NCBI RefSeq assembly: GCF_031755915.1
Contig: NC_083382.1
Location: 1,364,001-1,428,000 of the forward strand
Length of the DNA: 64,000 bases
Source of the DNA: Ziziphus jujuba
Lineage: Eukaryota; Streptophyta; Magnoliopsida; Rosales; Rhamnaceae
Reading direction: 5' to 3'
Below the pieces are notes generated by a model. That model was not told where the DNA came from. It searched no databases and was given only the letters and a program-made list of their open reading frames with translations. Shown here piece after piece: positions 36,654 through 47,378 of the stretch (its first letter is position 1; the number at the start of each line of letters is the position of its first letter). The position numbers were made by a program, and so were the translations under genes.

Positions 36654-38524
36654 ATGTGAAGCCACCACATCTTTTTAATATGATAAACTTATTCAAGTAT
36701 AGGTAATCAATTATAATGCATATTGTATAACCATATATAATTTACAATCTTCATTCCCATTTTCGTATTGATGTGATGTATGACAGATTCAACTAATCCC
36801 CCCAAAAGCTACAGTTGCTTATGCAAAGATAGGGGAAGAAGAAAATATCTTTTCAGTGTCAGCCAATCTATTTTAATAGGATTTTTGCTGTGATAAGAAC
36901 TTTGCAGATTTAAACATGTTACATAGATTAAAGAAAATGACATTTCAGGATATGACTAAGCAGTAGTTTACCATTCTATTTTCCTCTTGGAGCTAGCAGT
37001 TCACCTTTATTAGCCACGACTAAGAAGTCCTTGTAGAGAACCAGCTGTACCGCGTTGTCTCCCCTACAAAGTTGATCAAATAGAATGAGAGATTGCAATG
37101 TTCTCATAGGTGTAAATTTTAGAGTTAGCTAGGAAACTGCACATTACCCACCTTTGCATTGTTAAACAAATCTTCAGCAACGGCTTCCATTTTATTTCTT
37201 TGTTTCTCTTTTCTGACACACTCAACAATTTATTCACTTTTATGGTCAGATTCTGTCATAAGTAACAGAGAACAATATAAACATACCATTCCCCTGAAAA
37301 TTTTCTAATTTCCATATAAAAATAAGAATTTTAGTAAAATAAATCTTATGGATACTTTGAACAGAATGGACGTATATTGTTGAAGCTATTCATATATGGA
37401 ATACCTTTCTGCAATTACAGTCAAACAAGGAACCAAGGAAAAAAAAAAAAAAAAAAAAAAAAGGCAAAAAATCAGAAAATACTATCGAAGATAACTAGTC
37501 TACTCAACATACTCACCATAAGCTAAAACCAAAATTGGAAAAGTTACTGATACAGGGCAATCAAATTTGTTCTGGCTGAGTTTTACTCCTCTACTAATCT
37601 AACTTCTTTGCTTGTGATTGTACGACTTAAGAATGTGGTTTCAAGATATGCAATGAACACAAGTCAATGAAATATTCTCCAAAATGCCAAAGGAAAAAAA
37701 TACATAGACCATTTAAGCTCTTCTCAGGACACAATTATTCATCTTTAGAAAATTGGTTTTAATACGATTTCTGCATAAATTTATATTAGTCCAAAACCAC
37801 ATAATATAAACAGAACTTAGCTATAGATATTGTCAATGAGGTTTTAAATTTTAAGTAAGGGGACCAAGGAACACCGCAGGTTGCCTGGTCTGGTTGGAAA
37901 CTGAACAGCATGGTGTCAAATATGAGATTGTGAAATTTAATGTAATTATCTTTCTGTAGAGTTTGAAGTTTAAAACTTCACAGTTTGATGTAGAGAAAGA
38001 GATAGAGAGAGAAGAAAGAGAGAGGAACCCACCGAATGAATTATTTGTGAGTTATTTTTTAATGTGATTGGTTGGTTTCCATTTTCATTGAATGTGTTTA
38101 TATATAAAAAATAATAATAACAATAATAAATAAATAAATAATAAATAATAAATAATAAAAATGGAAGAGGTAGAAGTAAAAACAGTGAGTTATAGAAAAA
38201 AATAAAATTTTGAGTGTAAATATAAAAAAATATTAAATATTTGGTTGGAAATATTTTAAAAAAATTTTATTAACCTGTTTTCAGTTGTACTGTTCTTAGC
38301 TCTCTCTTTCTGTTTACTGTCAAGTATTTGGTCTGAGCCTCATCAACGGTGGCCTAATATTCTTCAAGTGGTCTGGACTCAAGCATGCATCGTATTTTTT
38401 TTACTGGGCAGTAATACAAAGAGTAATTAATCTTCTTGTTTTGAACTCCATATTGAATTTTTAATATTGATATCTAATTTATATATTGTTTATCTATCAT
38501 ATTTATTTTTGCTTAATCGAGTCA
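36654..38524. other. 3' flank of ANK2 and spacer to LRAT D
   Basis: About 36654-37985 matches the ANK3 downstream region (58091-59415) and no coding exon is supported in it. From about 38000 there is GA-rich and AT-rich sequence with an AATAAT microsatellite near 38110-38160, then the leader of LRAT D. Confidence 0.5.
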
Positions 38525-39626
38525 ATGTTGATCCATATCCAGAGGCTGATTTCGAACAAGATACAGGAGAAGCAACTGAGGTGTGGGGATCACATCTACA
38601 CATGGAGGAATGGCTATTCCTATGCCCATCATGGTGATCTTCTCATTGGGATTCTCTTTTTTGTAGGCATATGTTTCACTTGTACAACGTTGGTGCTTTG
38701 TAAAGTACTTTAACCGTTTGAGAATCTTTATGTTTCTTATATTTTATATATAAACTATATTTTACATAAGCTGGCCATGCACGATGAGATTAGTAGCTTA
38801 TTTGCTTGCTATATGTGTGACCTCATCAGGGATATATATTGGCGATGGTATTGGCCGAGTGGTAATCCATCTCGTTCGAGGAGAAGACCCTGTTTTACCC
38901 AGCAGCTCATCTACATCCCATTCCCATCCATCGGACAGTTCCATTAGTACTGGTGATGATGGTAATCAACCAACGCTGCCATATTATTGTCGTGTGGAAT
39001 ATTGCAGCATAGATAGTTTTGTTGATGGTGGGGAATTTCATCTCTCCAAATATGGTGTCAATTTTGCATTTTTTATGGCTAAAACCCGAGGAGGTACCTG
39101 TACACATATCAAAACAGATCCATCCAGACAAGCAGTGTACCGTGCTCGTTTCCTCCAAAAGCATAATGGATTTGGTGCCTACAACCTTTTCAACAACTGT
39201 GAAGACTTTGCAATATATTGCAAAACAGCCTTGCTGTCTCCAAAAGAAATTCCTCATATTGGCAGGAACGGGCAGATAGGGGATCTTCTTGCTTTCGTTA
39301 ATGGTACTCTTTCTTCTTTCTTCTTGTTGTTGCCAAAAAGAATCTTTACTATTGAGTGGAAAGGGCAGATACCTCTCTTCTTGTGGTCACCAGAAAAGAT
39401 ATTTGTCGTTGACATGAAGGGGCAAATAGAATCTGCTCTTGCTTTCCTTTATAGTGATTTTATTGGTGCGGCAACTACTGTTTATATCCTTTACTGGACG
39501 TTTAGATTTATTACTGACATTGCGTTTGTTGGAAGAAAATTTAAAGTTCCAGTTCAGAGAATAAGTTCATATTCTAGATTGGCAGATTGGTTTCAAAGTA
39601 ACTTCTGCCAGTTCATTTTAAATTAG
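38525..39626 (+). CDS. LRAT (NC/NlpC-P60-like) domain protein, copy D, intact
   Basis: Exon 1 38525-38633 ([32 protein letters not shown]) and exon 2 38830-39626 join at phase 1 across a 196-bp GT-AG intron to 301 residues. The active-site candidates are H35 in HHGIYIGDG and C160 in [10 protein letters not shown]. Unlike copy B it has a short N-terminus, a Ser/Asp-rich insert (about residues 60-85) and a different C-terminus. There, a GQI-containing segment recurs three times (NGQIGDLLAF, KGQIPLFLW, KGQIESALAF), before a hydrophobic stretch (ATTVYILYWTF). The LRAT family has a thiol-enzyme fold, and the substrate of the plant members is not known. An alternative ATG at 38784 would only add intron sequence and lose the His motif, so the two-exon model is preferred. 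Confidence 0.85.
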
Positions 39627-40110
39627 GTGAAGTATATGGTGTGACACGGGTTTCAACTCTATCTGGACCAACTGGAGTGTTTCTTATCACTTTATATGAT
39701 GGTTTATTGGGCAGTTACTAGGAAGTGAGTGCTCTGTGATTTCTCTGTTCTAATGGTTATGTTAGTGAAAGGACAGGATGAATGTGCTCTGTATTATTCA
39801 GCCATTAACGAAAGTGTTTCCGGGCCTTTTGAGTGAGATGTAGGCAATTTGGCTAAACCAATATAAATGCTTTATCTTGCTTTTCTTCCTTTCTATATCT
39901 TTTTTTTTTTTTTTTTTTTTGTTCTATTATTTGCTGGTTATTGAATCTTTAGGATTACAAATCAAAGAGATTATTTCCATGACACATGAATTGGTTTATC
40001 TTGAAGAGAGATTTTGAGGATTTGAAGGAGGATCTAAAATAACTGCGGATATATGATTTATATGACTCATATTGGTTAGTGATCAGGTTTTATGACTTAC
40101 ATTGGTTAGT
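39627..40110. other. 3' flank of LRAT D
   Basis: No gene recognised. A poly-T run lies at about 39900-39922. This is the likely 3' UTR and spacer before the ankyrin pseudogene. Confidence 0.45.
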
Positions 40111-40114
40111 ATCT

Positions 40115-42090
40115 TATATTGGCATGTCTGCGTTGCATATTTCTGCTACACAAGGCCATGTCAATGTCATGGAAGACATTATTGGTCTCAATCTAGATGC
40201 TTGAAACTTGGTTGAGAACTGAGGATGGATGCTTGAGAGCCTCATTAATACAGCAGATTACAAAGGGAATATGCCTCTGCATGATGCCGGAAAAGAAAAG
40301 TACAGCATCATTACAATCTTTGTGGATGATATAAGAGTTAACATGAAGGCTGAAAATCTCAACTTCCAAAAGCCCATCGGCTTGATTCCAACTAATCCAA
40401 GTATTGGAGAACTTTATAAGGAGCTTGACTTGAATTTGTTTTAGCATTAGTTACAGAATGGTAAACTTCTGTTCATTAAAAGATGCATCATTTGTGTAGA
40501 AGAAATGTTATTGGTAAATACTCAATCTATTGTGCTGCAAAAGACATTTTGCGACCTGTAATACCCATATAGCCTACAGATATTCATTGACAAGAATAAA
40601 TTTCGGGGCTAAACTGTTTCTCACAGAAATGACAGTACATAAATCTCTTGAATAAAACCGATTCTTTGTGGTGCCATTTATCTGAAACATTGTAATGCTT
40701 CTCTTCTGTAAACTTTTTTAATCTATAATAGCAAGGAAGTTGGATAAACAGGGGGGAGTCCGTCTCAGATATACTTTTTGAGTCTAAAATTGCAAAGAGG
40801 TTGGAACCATTTTAGTTGGATAGACAGTTTTAATTTAATTTATTTATTTATTTTTTTTTTTCATGAAGAGGATCATATATAGGAGGAACCACATAAAGTT
40901 TATGATCATAAGAAAAAATGGGATCTACAAGAGCAAAAGTTATCATACAACTAAAGATTGGTCCTGCACAGCGGCAGCGAAGGCATGAAATCAAATAAAC
41001 TAGTGGCAAGTCTTATAACGGGGGTTTACAATGCCTAGAGGATGCCAAGACCCTTTGAAAGAGGGATTGGCGTTGTTTATCTTACAAAACATCTTCCCAA
41101 TCGTTTGCGATAAAAGATTCATTGACCTTCTAATGATCCTATGCCCTCTGTTTTCTTAAGATTCTACGGTTGCTTGGAGCATAAACTATCATTTGCTTTT
41201 GCGACTATTACTTTGGCCTCAATGCTATCATATTTTTGCCTTTGATCTTACTAATGTTATTATTATTAGAGTAGTTTTTTTTTTGCAATGCAAAAACAAC
41301 GTAATAAGTTCCATAAACATTTAAAATGACTAAAATATCCATAATATAATTTTCCTTTTCTAGTTTTAAGAATTCAAATTTTACTTTGATATTCTTCTTC
41401 CTAATCATTTCAAACTAGTTGCTATGTTGTTGGTGCCGCAAGAACACCGTCAACCTACTGAGCACAAGAAGCAGCTGTATAGCATGGTTTTTTTTACTTT
41501 AAAGAATATTTTTTGGAATCTCTGTATATTTTACCCTACATGTATTTAATATAAATAATATTGTTCTTGGCCTAGAAACATAGGTTGGTCATTGTAACAT
41601 TGAGTCTCACCATTGTAGTCTCTGGTCAAAAGCTTTTATCCTTCAGCCATCCCAAGGCAACATATTCTCATGAAGGGAATCAATTAAAAATAAAAATTAA
41701 AAATAAAAAAATCTTACAGCAGAAAAATGGCGTGAGATCGACGGGAAGAGAGAGGGAGAGAGAGCCACGGTGGAGAGAGGGAAAAGAGAATCGTCATTCA
41801 CTTAGAGCTACGGTTGGGTTACGAGTGTGAAGCCCCGCCAGAGAAGGTCCATCATGGCTAGGCGACAAAGTAGAGAACCAGATTTCGATAAAATTTGTCA
41901 AAAAAATAAATAAATAAAAAAACATTCAATAAGGGTATTATTAGAATTTAAAAAATTTAGAACTGCATTGAGATTTTTCCGTAGTGCAACCAGCATTTCT
42001 CTTATTATTATTATTATTTGTTGATGTGAAACCAACCCCTTATTCTCTTTATATAATAAACCTACTCAAATATATGTAGTTAATTATAAA
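40115..42090 (+). pseudogene. Ankyrin-PGG pseudogene, interrupted by an insertion
   Basis: Exon-3 remnants at about 40120-40435 read GMSALHISATQGHVNVMEDI, then a TGA, then LINTADYKGNMPLHDA and NFQKPIGLIPTNPSIGELYK. Exon-4 remnants follow: GCAAGGAAGTTGGATAAACA near 40732, ACTAGTGGCAAGTCTTATA near 41001 (PGG domain, internally deleted), and AATGCTATCATAT near 41221. Homology to the ANK2 3' end resumes at about 42018 (GATGTGAAACCAACC; AATAAACCTACTCAA). The segment between, about 41270-42000, is therefore inserted. Exons 1 and 2 are absent. Confidence 0.8.
41270..42005. mobile_element. Probable insertion inside the ankyrin pseudogene
   Basis: The ends lie between TTATTATTATTA runs on both sides, which may be or include a target duplication. 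The inward-reading ends look loosely alike: TGCAATGCAAAAACAACG near 41286 on the plus strand and, on the minus strand, a TGCACTACGGAAAAATC-type end near 41985, each followed by a CTAAAATATCC/CTAATAATACCC-like stretch. That layout is Mutator-like. The interior has GA-rich sequence (about 41740-41790) and no recognised gene. The boundaries are approximate. Confidence 0.45.
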
Positions 42091-42238
42091 TTATAATAAT
42101 CATTGGTATAAGTCTACTCAACGTAGGCTCAACATAAACATAAACCACAATCGCAAAGAGTCATCCACGTGTCTTCCACTTTGTCATTAAAAATTAATTA
42201 AAGGCGGGAATTCTGGAAGTGGTTTTTTAGGAGTAAAC

Positions 42239-42345
42239 CCAATGCATAATCTCCTAAACCCCAAAGTAAGATTCCCGCAGTTCATTTGCCCCCAATGCAT
42301 AATCTCCTAAACCCCAAAGTAAGATTCCCCCAGTTCATTTGCCTC
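42239..42345. repeat. 53-bp tandem duplication
   Basis: CCAATGCATAATCTCCTAAA and the following sequence occur at 42239 and 42292 with one difference (CCCGCAG versus CCCCCAG). Confidence 0.9.
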
Positions 42346-42634
42346 TCTTCTCCATCCTTCTCTTTTTAACAACTTGAATTAAGACTCTAAATTCGTACAT
42401 TGGCTATTTAAGAAGAAGCACCGCTTTGTAGAGCTCGATTCTTTTCTGGTTTCCTTGAAGCTAACTAACTCTTAAGCTGCAAAGAAAACATAATAATCAA
42501 CATGCTATTATGTACCTTCGGATACAAGCTTCAAGAAATTACAACTTAAATGAATAATTCAACAACAACGGCTACTTAAATGTATGCTACCTGTAACGAG
42601 GGATAAAAAGTTGTAGCAATCAATGTCTAGATAC

Positions 42635-44227
42635 CTTTGATCAGGCTTGAGCCTTGAATCTGTAGGGGACAACTTTTCCTGCAACTAAAATCAGGATTAA
42701 GAAGTCCCCATCCACTCACACAATAGTAAAATTGAAAGCACTTTAAGTGATTTTATTTTCTTTGCATGTTCTAAAATCTTGTCATCAATTCATGTCCATG
42801 CTAAAAATGCAGTGTTTCAAACCAGGGCGTTAAGTAATAGTAATGAAGTCATCGCACCTACCTTTAATCCAGGGGTGAGTTCATTCATGGTGATGGTAAA
42901 GCGTGTCAAGTTATAACTTGTAGGAAACTGGGGTGGCTTGCTCCTGTTCTAGAGCAACTGGGCATCAGGTCAAGACTCCAATCCTTTTCCCTTCCCATAA
43001 CAATTTCCATTCATATAATGCATGCTCTCATCCCATTTTCCAAATAGGGTTGCTATCGTTTTTCCATTTCTATCTTAAACTAAACCATGTACCTGACTGA
43101 AAAAGAAAACAACAATAATTTTAAAAGAACAATCCTTAAGCTTGTTAACAATAGTATAGTACTTATTAACAGAATCTATACCCTCAATCCATTCTACTCA
43201 CCCAAAAATAGAATCCTTTGGTTTGATGTATTTATTTAAAAAAAAAAAAAAATAGGTTTCTTCTGGAAGCAAAATAAAACCAAAGGGGTAAGAAAATGAT
43301 TCATGTTCCGCCTCTCATAATCCATACATATTGTTCTTGCAGACAACTTCAGCTCCCATAAAGGATTAACTAATAAAAATTTCTGTTGCTGTCAACTCCA
43401 ACCCCTTTGGAGGATTTGAAGTTGGTATCATCCAGAAACTAAAGGAATTATATATCCAATATAATGGGATTATAGGCTCTCTAGACTTTATTATATATTA
43501 GGCTTTCAAAAAAATAAAACGAAATAAAATAAATCCTTTGTCAACAAATATGGAGAGAGATTTCAATAATTTGATAGCCTTCACCCAGTATAATTTCAAT
43601 CAAATTAAATCAAAGTTATTAAACAACATAATTATATCTCATTCCACAAAGAAACAGACCAAACAATTGAAGAGGTTATGCCAAATTACGTTCCTAGAGA
43701 AAAAAATTGCCATGCTTTTTTTCGGTCATCCAAGAAGGCCTCCAAATATCCATATTAAACCATATGCAAGTAAAGCATTTGAAAATTAAAAGATAAAGAA
43801 AGAATACTTGGTGAGGATTTTGGTCAATGATAAATTGCTCCTTGAATTTCAGCTTGGAAGAATAGTCATGATTCCCCTGTATACGCATTGTACCATAGTG
43901 GTCACAATAGAGCTTTCCCAATATAAGGTTGTTAATTGATCTTGTAGCCTAACAGAAAAAAGAACAGAAACACAACAAATAATAAATAATATAAAAAATA
44001 TTTCTTTTTAACCAAAAAAAAAAAAAAAGGGGAATACTAGTCGAATCATTAGTCATTACCTTACTCCACTGAAAAATTTCTCTGTCGTCAAATTCCACCG
44101 TTAAAAGAACAACATGATCAAGTTGAATTGAGTGACCCCAAAATTTACTCTTCAAATTGGTATTACCCCAAAATTTCCATCCTTTACCCTCACAGTGGCA
44201 AGCAACAATCATCGGATGATAACTAAC
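42635..44227 (-). pseudogene. Oxysterol-binding protein-related (ORP) pseudogene, C-terminal part
   Basis: Four exons are readable on the minus strand. 44227-44060 gives [20 protein letters not shown] ... GHSIQLD ... [11 protein letters not shown]. 43948-43808 gives [19 protein letters not shown] ... NPHQ. 43092-42862 gives [20 protein letters not shown] and [15 protein letters not shown]. 42678-42635 gives LSPTDSRLKPDQR. These match the sterol/lipid-binding domain of plant ORPs, which move lipids between membranes. The family signature SHHPP is degenerate (SYHPM). Exon 3 has three stops (TAA in the GLV-stop-DRNG block, TGA and TAG later). The N-terminal PH and core exons are absent. A separate minus frame at 45205-45080 might be an unrelated first exon. 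The fragment may have been carried in by a transposon. Confidence 0.85.
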
Positions 44228-44229
44228 CT

Positions 44230-45665
44230 GACACCAAAAAGATGAAGAATATTCAGTATGTATGCACAAGGTTTTGAATGTCTAGAGTATGTTAAAGGAA
44301 ATATACAAGATAGATTAAACCTAGATACCATTTGTTCTTCCTCCTTTCCTCGCTCACAATCTAGTACTTACAGAGCTACTTACTATAGAGGATTCCGGTA
44401 AATTCAGCTATTGCCAGTTATGTATTCTACACTGTTTTGGTTGAGGTAGTCATCTTTAGGTGAAAATAATTACTGGTCTTAATATCATAAAAATAAGCAT
44501 GAACTTCCTTTTCTCTCACAATAACTCCCATTGCTCTCTCCAAAAGTTATAAGGCTATCCTTTTTATTGTCACTGCAGCACATACCATAATAATGTCATC
44601 AATTTTCCTTTTCAAATTATGTATAGTAATGCTTGAGTGAGATATATGCATTTATGTTTAAGATGAAATATGCATACCACATTGTGTCTAGCTTTTAAAT
44701 ACAAATGATTCATATAAAACTAGCCAAACTGCTCCTAGTATGAAATTTGTTTGAAGCAGAACTGTAAGTTAGCGTTTGAAGGCTCACCAAACCTCCTTTT
44801 ATAAGGAATCCCATTGGATTGAGCTTCAAATCACAGTTTCTCCTATTTCCATGCCCCAAAAAAAAAAAAATGCATGGGTTTTGAAATTTTTTTGAAGCAA
44901 TACCCGATTCAAGTGAGAAATTGATGAGAAATTATAGGAGATACCTGGGGACAATGTAGCTCTAAATGGCCATGGTTTAGACAAAATGTCAGAAACAAAA
45001 GAGAAAAGAAGAATAGGAAAGACAAAAAATGGGAAGGGAAACAAAAAGTTATAATGTGTATTTTTTTTTTCTCATGAAATGAAAACTCACCCGAAATGCT
45101 TCTTTTGTGTTGGAATTTCGATCGTGCCCTCACTTTGGTCCATAAGCGAAACACAATGGTGTTCTCCGTCAAGTTTTCGCCATCACAACCATTGCCGATT
45201 TTCACAAAGTCGCGAACCTTTTTGAATCCTCAATCGGCGACTTGAGGTGGCTTCTCTCCATCTTCGATTCAGATGGTGTTAACCTCTCTCTACCTTCGAT
45301 CGATAGCAACGACCTGATTCTCACTCACTTTCTCTTCCTCTTTTCTTCATGCTTCGTTCAGGTTAGAGAAAAAATGGAATACGTGTCATTAATTTTTTTT
45401 TCCCTTTTCCTTTATATTTGAAAAGGGTGATCTAGGAATATTGAAAAATTAAAGGGAAAACAAAAACATTTGAGATGAGATGGGCAAATATCCTAACATC
45501 CTTTTAAAAAAGGGTATTGGACCAAATTTCCCTTTGTTTGGGGGCTTTTTGTTACTGGGCCTGAACCATAGAGATTGAAGAAAGTGAGTGCAGCCCAGAT
45601 GAACAAGTGGACACTATGCTTCAAATTGTTATGATTCAAGACTGCTAGATATATATTGATGTAAA
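44230..45665. other. Spacer with unassigned minus-strand frame and old ANK upstream flank
   Basis: A minus-strand frame from 45205 (MKIGNGCDGENLTENTIVFR) ending in a Lys run could be a first exon but I do not recognise it. At about 45470-45535 the reverse strand reads GGGAAATTTGGTCCAATACC, which looks like a Mutator-type terminal repeat. From about 45545 to 45666 the sequence matches 29.09-29.22 kb (GAGATTGAAGAAAGTGAGTG), the upstream flank of the ankyrin duplication. Confidence 0.45.
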
Positions 45666-45666
45666 T
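45656..45666. repeat. Left target-site duplication of the Mutator-like element
   Basis: TTGATGTAAAT here equals TTGATGTAAAT at 53257-53267. The uninterrupted paralogous site is near 29213 (TTGATGTAAATGTATATAAA). Confidence 0.85.
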
Positions 45667-45671
45667 TATAT

Positions 45672-45787
45672 AGGGTTTTTTCGATAACTAGCCACTTCAC
45701 AATTGCATTTTAGAAAAATAGCAAATTTTTTTATTTTTTTAAAAACTAACCAATATTTTACCCATTTGGACTAAAATATCCTTATCT
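45672..45787 (+). repeat. Left terminal inverted repeat of the Mutator-like element
   Basis: Pairs with 53152-53256 in reverse. Shared words include TTTTAGAAAAATAGCAAA and TTTTTAAAAACTA followed by a CTAAAATATCC / AAAAATACCC stretch. Overall identity by eye is about 80 percent over the outer 60 bp. Confidence 0.8.
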
Positions 45788-46142
45788 ATATTTTTTCTTT
45801 TCTTTTTTTTTTTTTTTGTTCTTTTCTCTATCAAAAAGCCTTTTATTTTTTTTGGTTTCGGTTTTGTTTTTTTACTTTCCCTTTGAAAACGTTTGAAAAA
45901 GCAGCTAGGGCATATGCACATCTTACCATCCCGGCCACCATTTTCACCGACATTCGTCTCCCATTCGCCAGCATCGTCCTCGTCCATTGTTGTGTCGGCA
46001 AGAGTCGTTCGATTGAGAGCTACCAGAGACAGAGGAGACACACAAAAGGCAACGCCTTCCATACCGTTTGCCGCCGTAACAAAAAATGAATAGGATGGAT
46101 AGATGACAGTGACCAGTGGGGGAAAGTGGTGGGATTCTATGT

Positions 46143-46204
46143 TGGAATATTGTTTTGATTGACAGATGGAGGAGGTTTCGCTTCTCACTGATGCAGTTTC
46201 TCAG
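46143..46204 (+). repeat. 62-bp direct repeat, copy 1
   Basis: Identical to 47230-47291 (starts TGGAATATTG, ends GTTTCTCAG). It lies just before the captured lipase segment. Confidence 0.95.
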
Positions 46205-46329
46205 TCAAGATTCAAGAAAAATAGGAAAAAACAAAATAAAAATTAAAAAAAAAAACTGCAGAGGCAACTCCACCAGGCGCTTCGTGATTTTCGTCGATCC
46301 AAATTCAGTTAGGGAGAGAGAGAGAGAGA

Positions 46330-47165
46330 ATGGAGGCGTTACAGAGCCGAGTGGAATCGTGGATCAGGGAGCAGAGAGCGAAGATCTTGAAGGTGTCGTG
46401 GGGACCACTGCAGTGGAGGATGAAGTGGCCGTGGAATAGCGACGACAGAGAGCAGCGGAAGAAGCTTCAGCAGGAGTATGAACGCCGCAAGAAGCAACTC
46501 CACGATCTCTGCCTCGCCGTCAAGGCCGACTCTTTCTCCGACTTGCAGGACATCCTCTGCTGCATGGTCCTCTTCGAGTGCGTTGACAAGGTACTTTTTT
46601 CTTCTTTTCATTTTTTTTTTATTAAAAAAAAAATCTATTAAACTTTGTAATAATGTTAATTAAATTCGTATCGTTTCAATAATTATTAGAAACCTGCTAG
46701 CGAATTGGTTCGAGCGGTTAACAAATTCAAGGCCGATTTTGGAGGACAAATTGTTTCTTTAGAGCGTGTCCAACCTTCTTCAGATCATGTTCCTCACAGG
46801 TATGCGCTTCTCTGCTATTACATTTGCATTAGTCTCCGTTTGCTGCTTTTTTTTTTTTGTTTTTTTTTTTCCTTTTTTGGGTGCTGATTACATTTCTTTG
46901 CCAAGTTTTATATCTTCTATGTTTTAATAGTATTTGTAGTTATGGAATGGTTTGAAATTTTATATTTGAAAGTAGGAGGTTTCATTGCTGTATTCAAATG
47001 CTAACCTACAGTATATTGTGAGAATTTTGACTTATTCGATCTTACTTTTTAACTTCTTTACAATGATTAAAAATTTTTGTTATAATTATTTTTCCGTTGA
47101 AGGTATTTGTTGGCAGAAGCAGGTGATACTTTGTTTGCTTCCTTTATTGGAACGAAACAGTACAA
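46330..47165 (+). pseudogene. Captured 5' part of a class 3 lipase-like (alpha/beta-hydrolase) gene
   Basis: Exons 46330-46590 (MEALQSRVESWIREQRAKIL ... DILCCMVLFECVDK), 46690-46799 (KPASELVRAVNKFKADFGG ... SSDHVPHR) and 47103-47165 (YLLAEAGDTLFASFIGTKQY) join in phase through GT-AG introns. This matches, from memory of the family, the N-terminus of a long plant lipase class 3 family protein; the catalytic alpha/beta-hydrolase region (GxSxG) lies further downstream in such genes and is absent here. It has a GA-repeat leader (about 46311-46329). The 144-residue fragment has no stop codon of its own. Flanked by the exact 62-bp repeat. Capture was at DNA level since introns are kept. Confidence 0.75.
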
Positions 47166-47229
47166 GTAAGTCTCAGATACAATAATTCACTGAATGAGAT
47201 ATACATGTCTTTATTTTTAAGGTAAATCC

Positions 47230-47291
47230 TGGAATATTGTTTTGATTGACAGATGGAGGAGGTTTCGCTTCTCACTGATGCAGTTTCTCAG
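47230..47291 (+). repeat. 62-bp direct repeat, copy 2
   Basis: Identical to 46143-46204. After it the sequence continues in a frame reading MEEVSLLTDAVSQIDEPFLL (ATG inside the repeat after GACAG), so this is probably the original position, with an intron-exon border inside the repeat. Confidence 0.95.
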
Positions 47292-47378
47292 ATTGATGAG
47301 CCATTTTTACTGGCTATAGTGGTAATTGTGTGCTGAACTTCAACAAATTCTAGTTCCAGGGATATACATTGGTATTAG

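Larger units (their letters stand above)
29325..37985. repeat. Segmental duplication, copy 1 (ankyrin-PGG gene plus flanks)
   Basis: Upstream sequence, all four exons, introns and about 1.3 kb of downstream sequence of ANK2 match the ANK3 locus (about 53420-59415) with scattered substitutions. For example, GGCGGCCGAGCCAGTCTGCG in exon 4 and ATGATAAACTTATT downstream have close counterparts. The upstream part is itself repeated here (29.33-30.10 and 30.25-31.11 kb). Confidence 0.9.

Noticed and set aside
38784..38831. Signal-peptide-like start MRLVAYLLAICVTSS for LRAT D
   Set aside because: This is the end of the intron before the TCAG acceptor; the His motif exon upstream splices in phase.
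45893..46093. Open frames near the left end of the Mutator-like element (APSA/RPPFSP type)
   Set aside because: No recognised motif and overlapping frames on both strands; possibly another captured scrap but not supportable.
47359..47376. GGATATACATTGGTATTAG resembling the start of LRAT exon 4 inside the Mutator-like element
   Set aside because: Only about 14 bases match and nothing LRAT-like follows; treated as chance.
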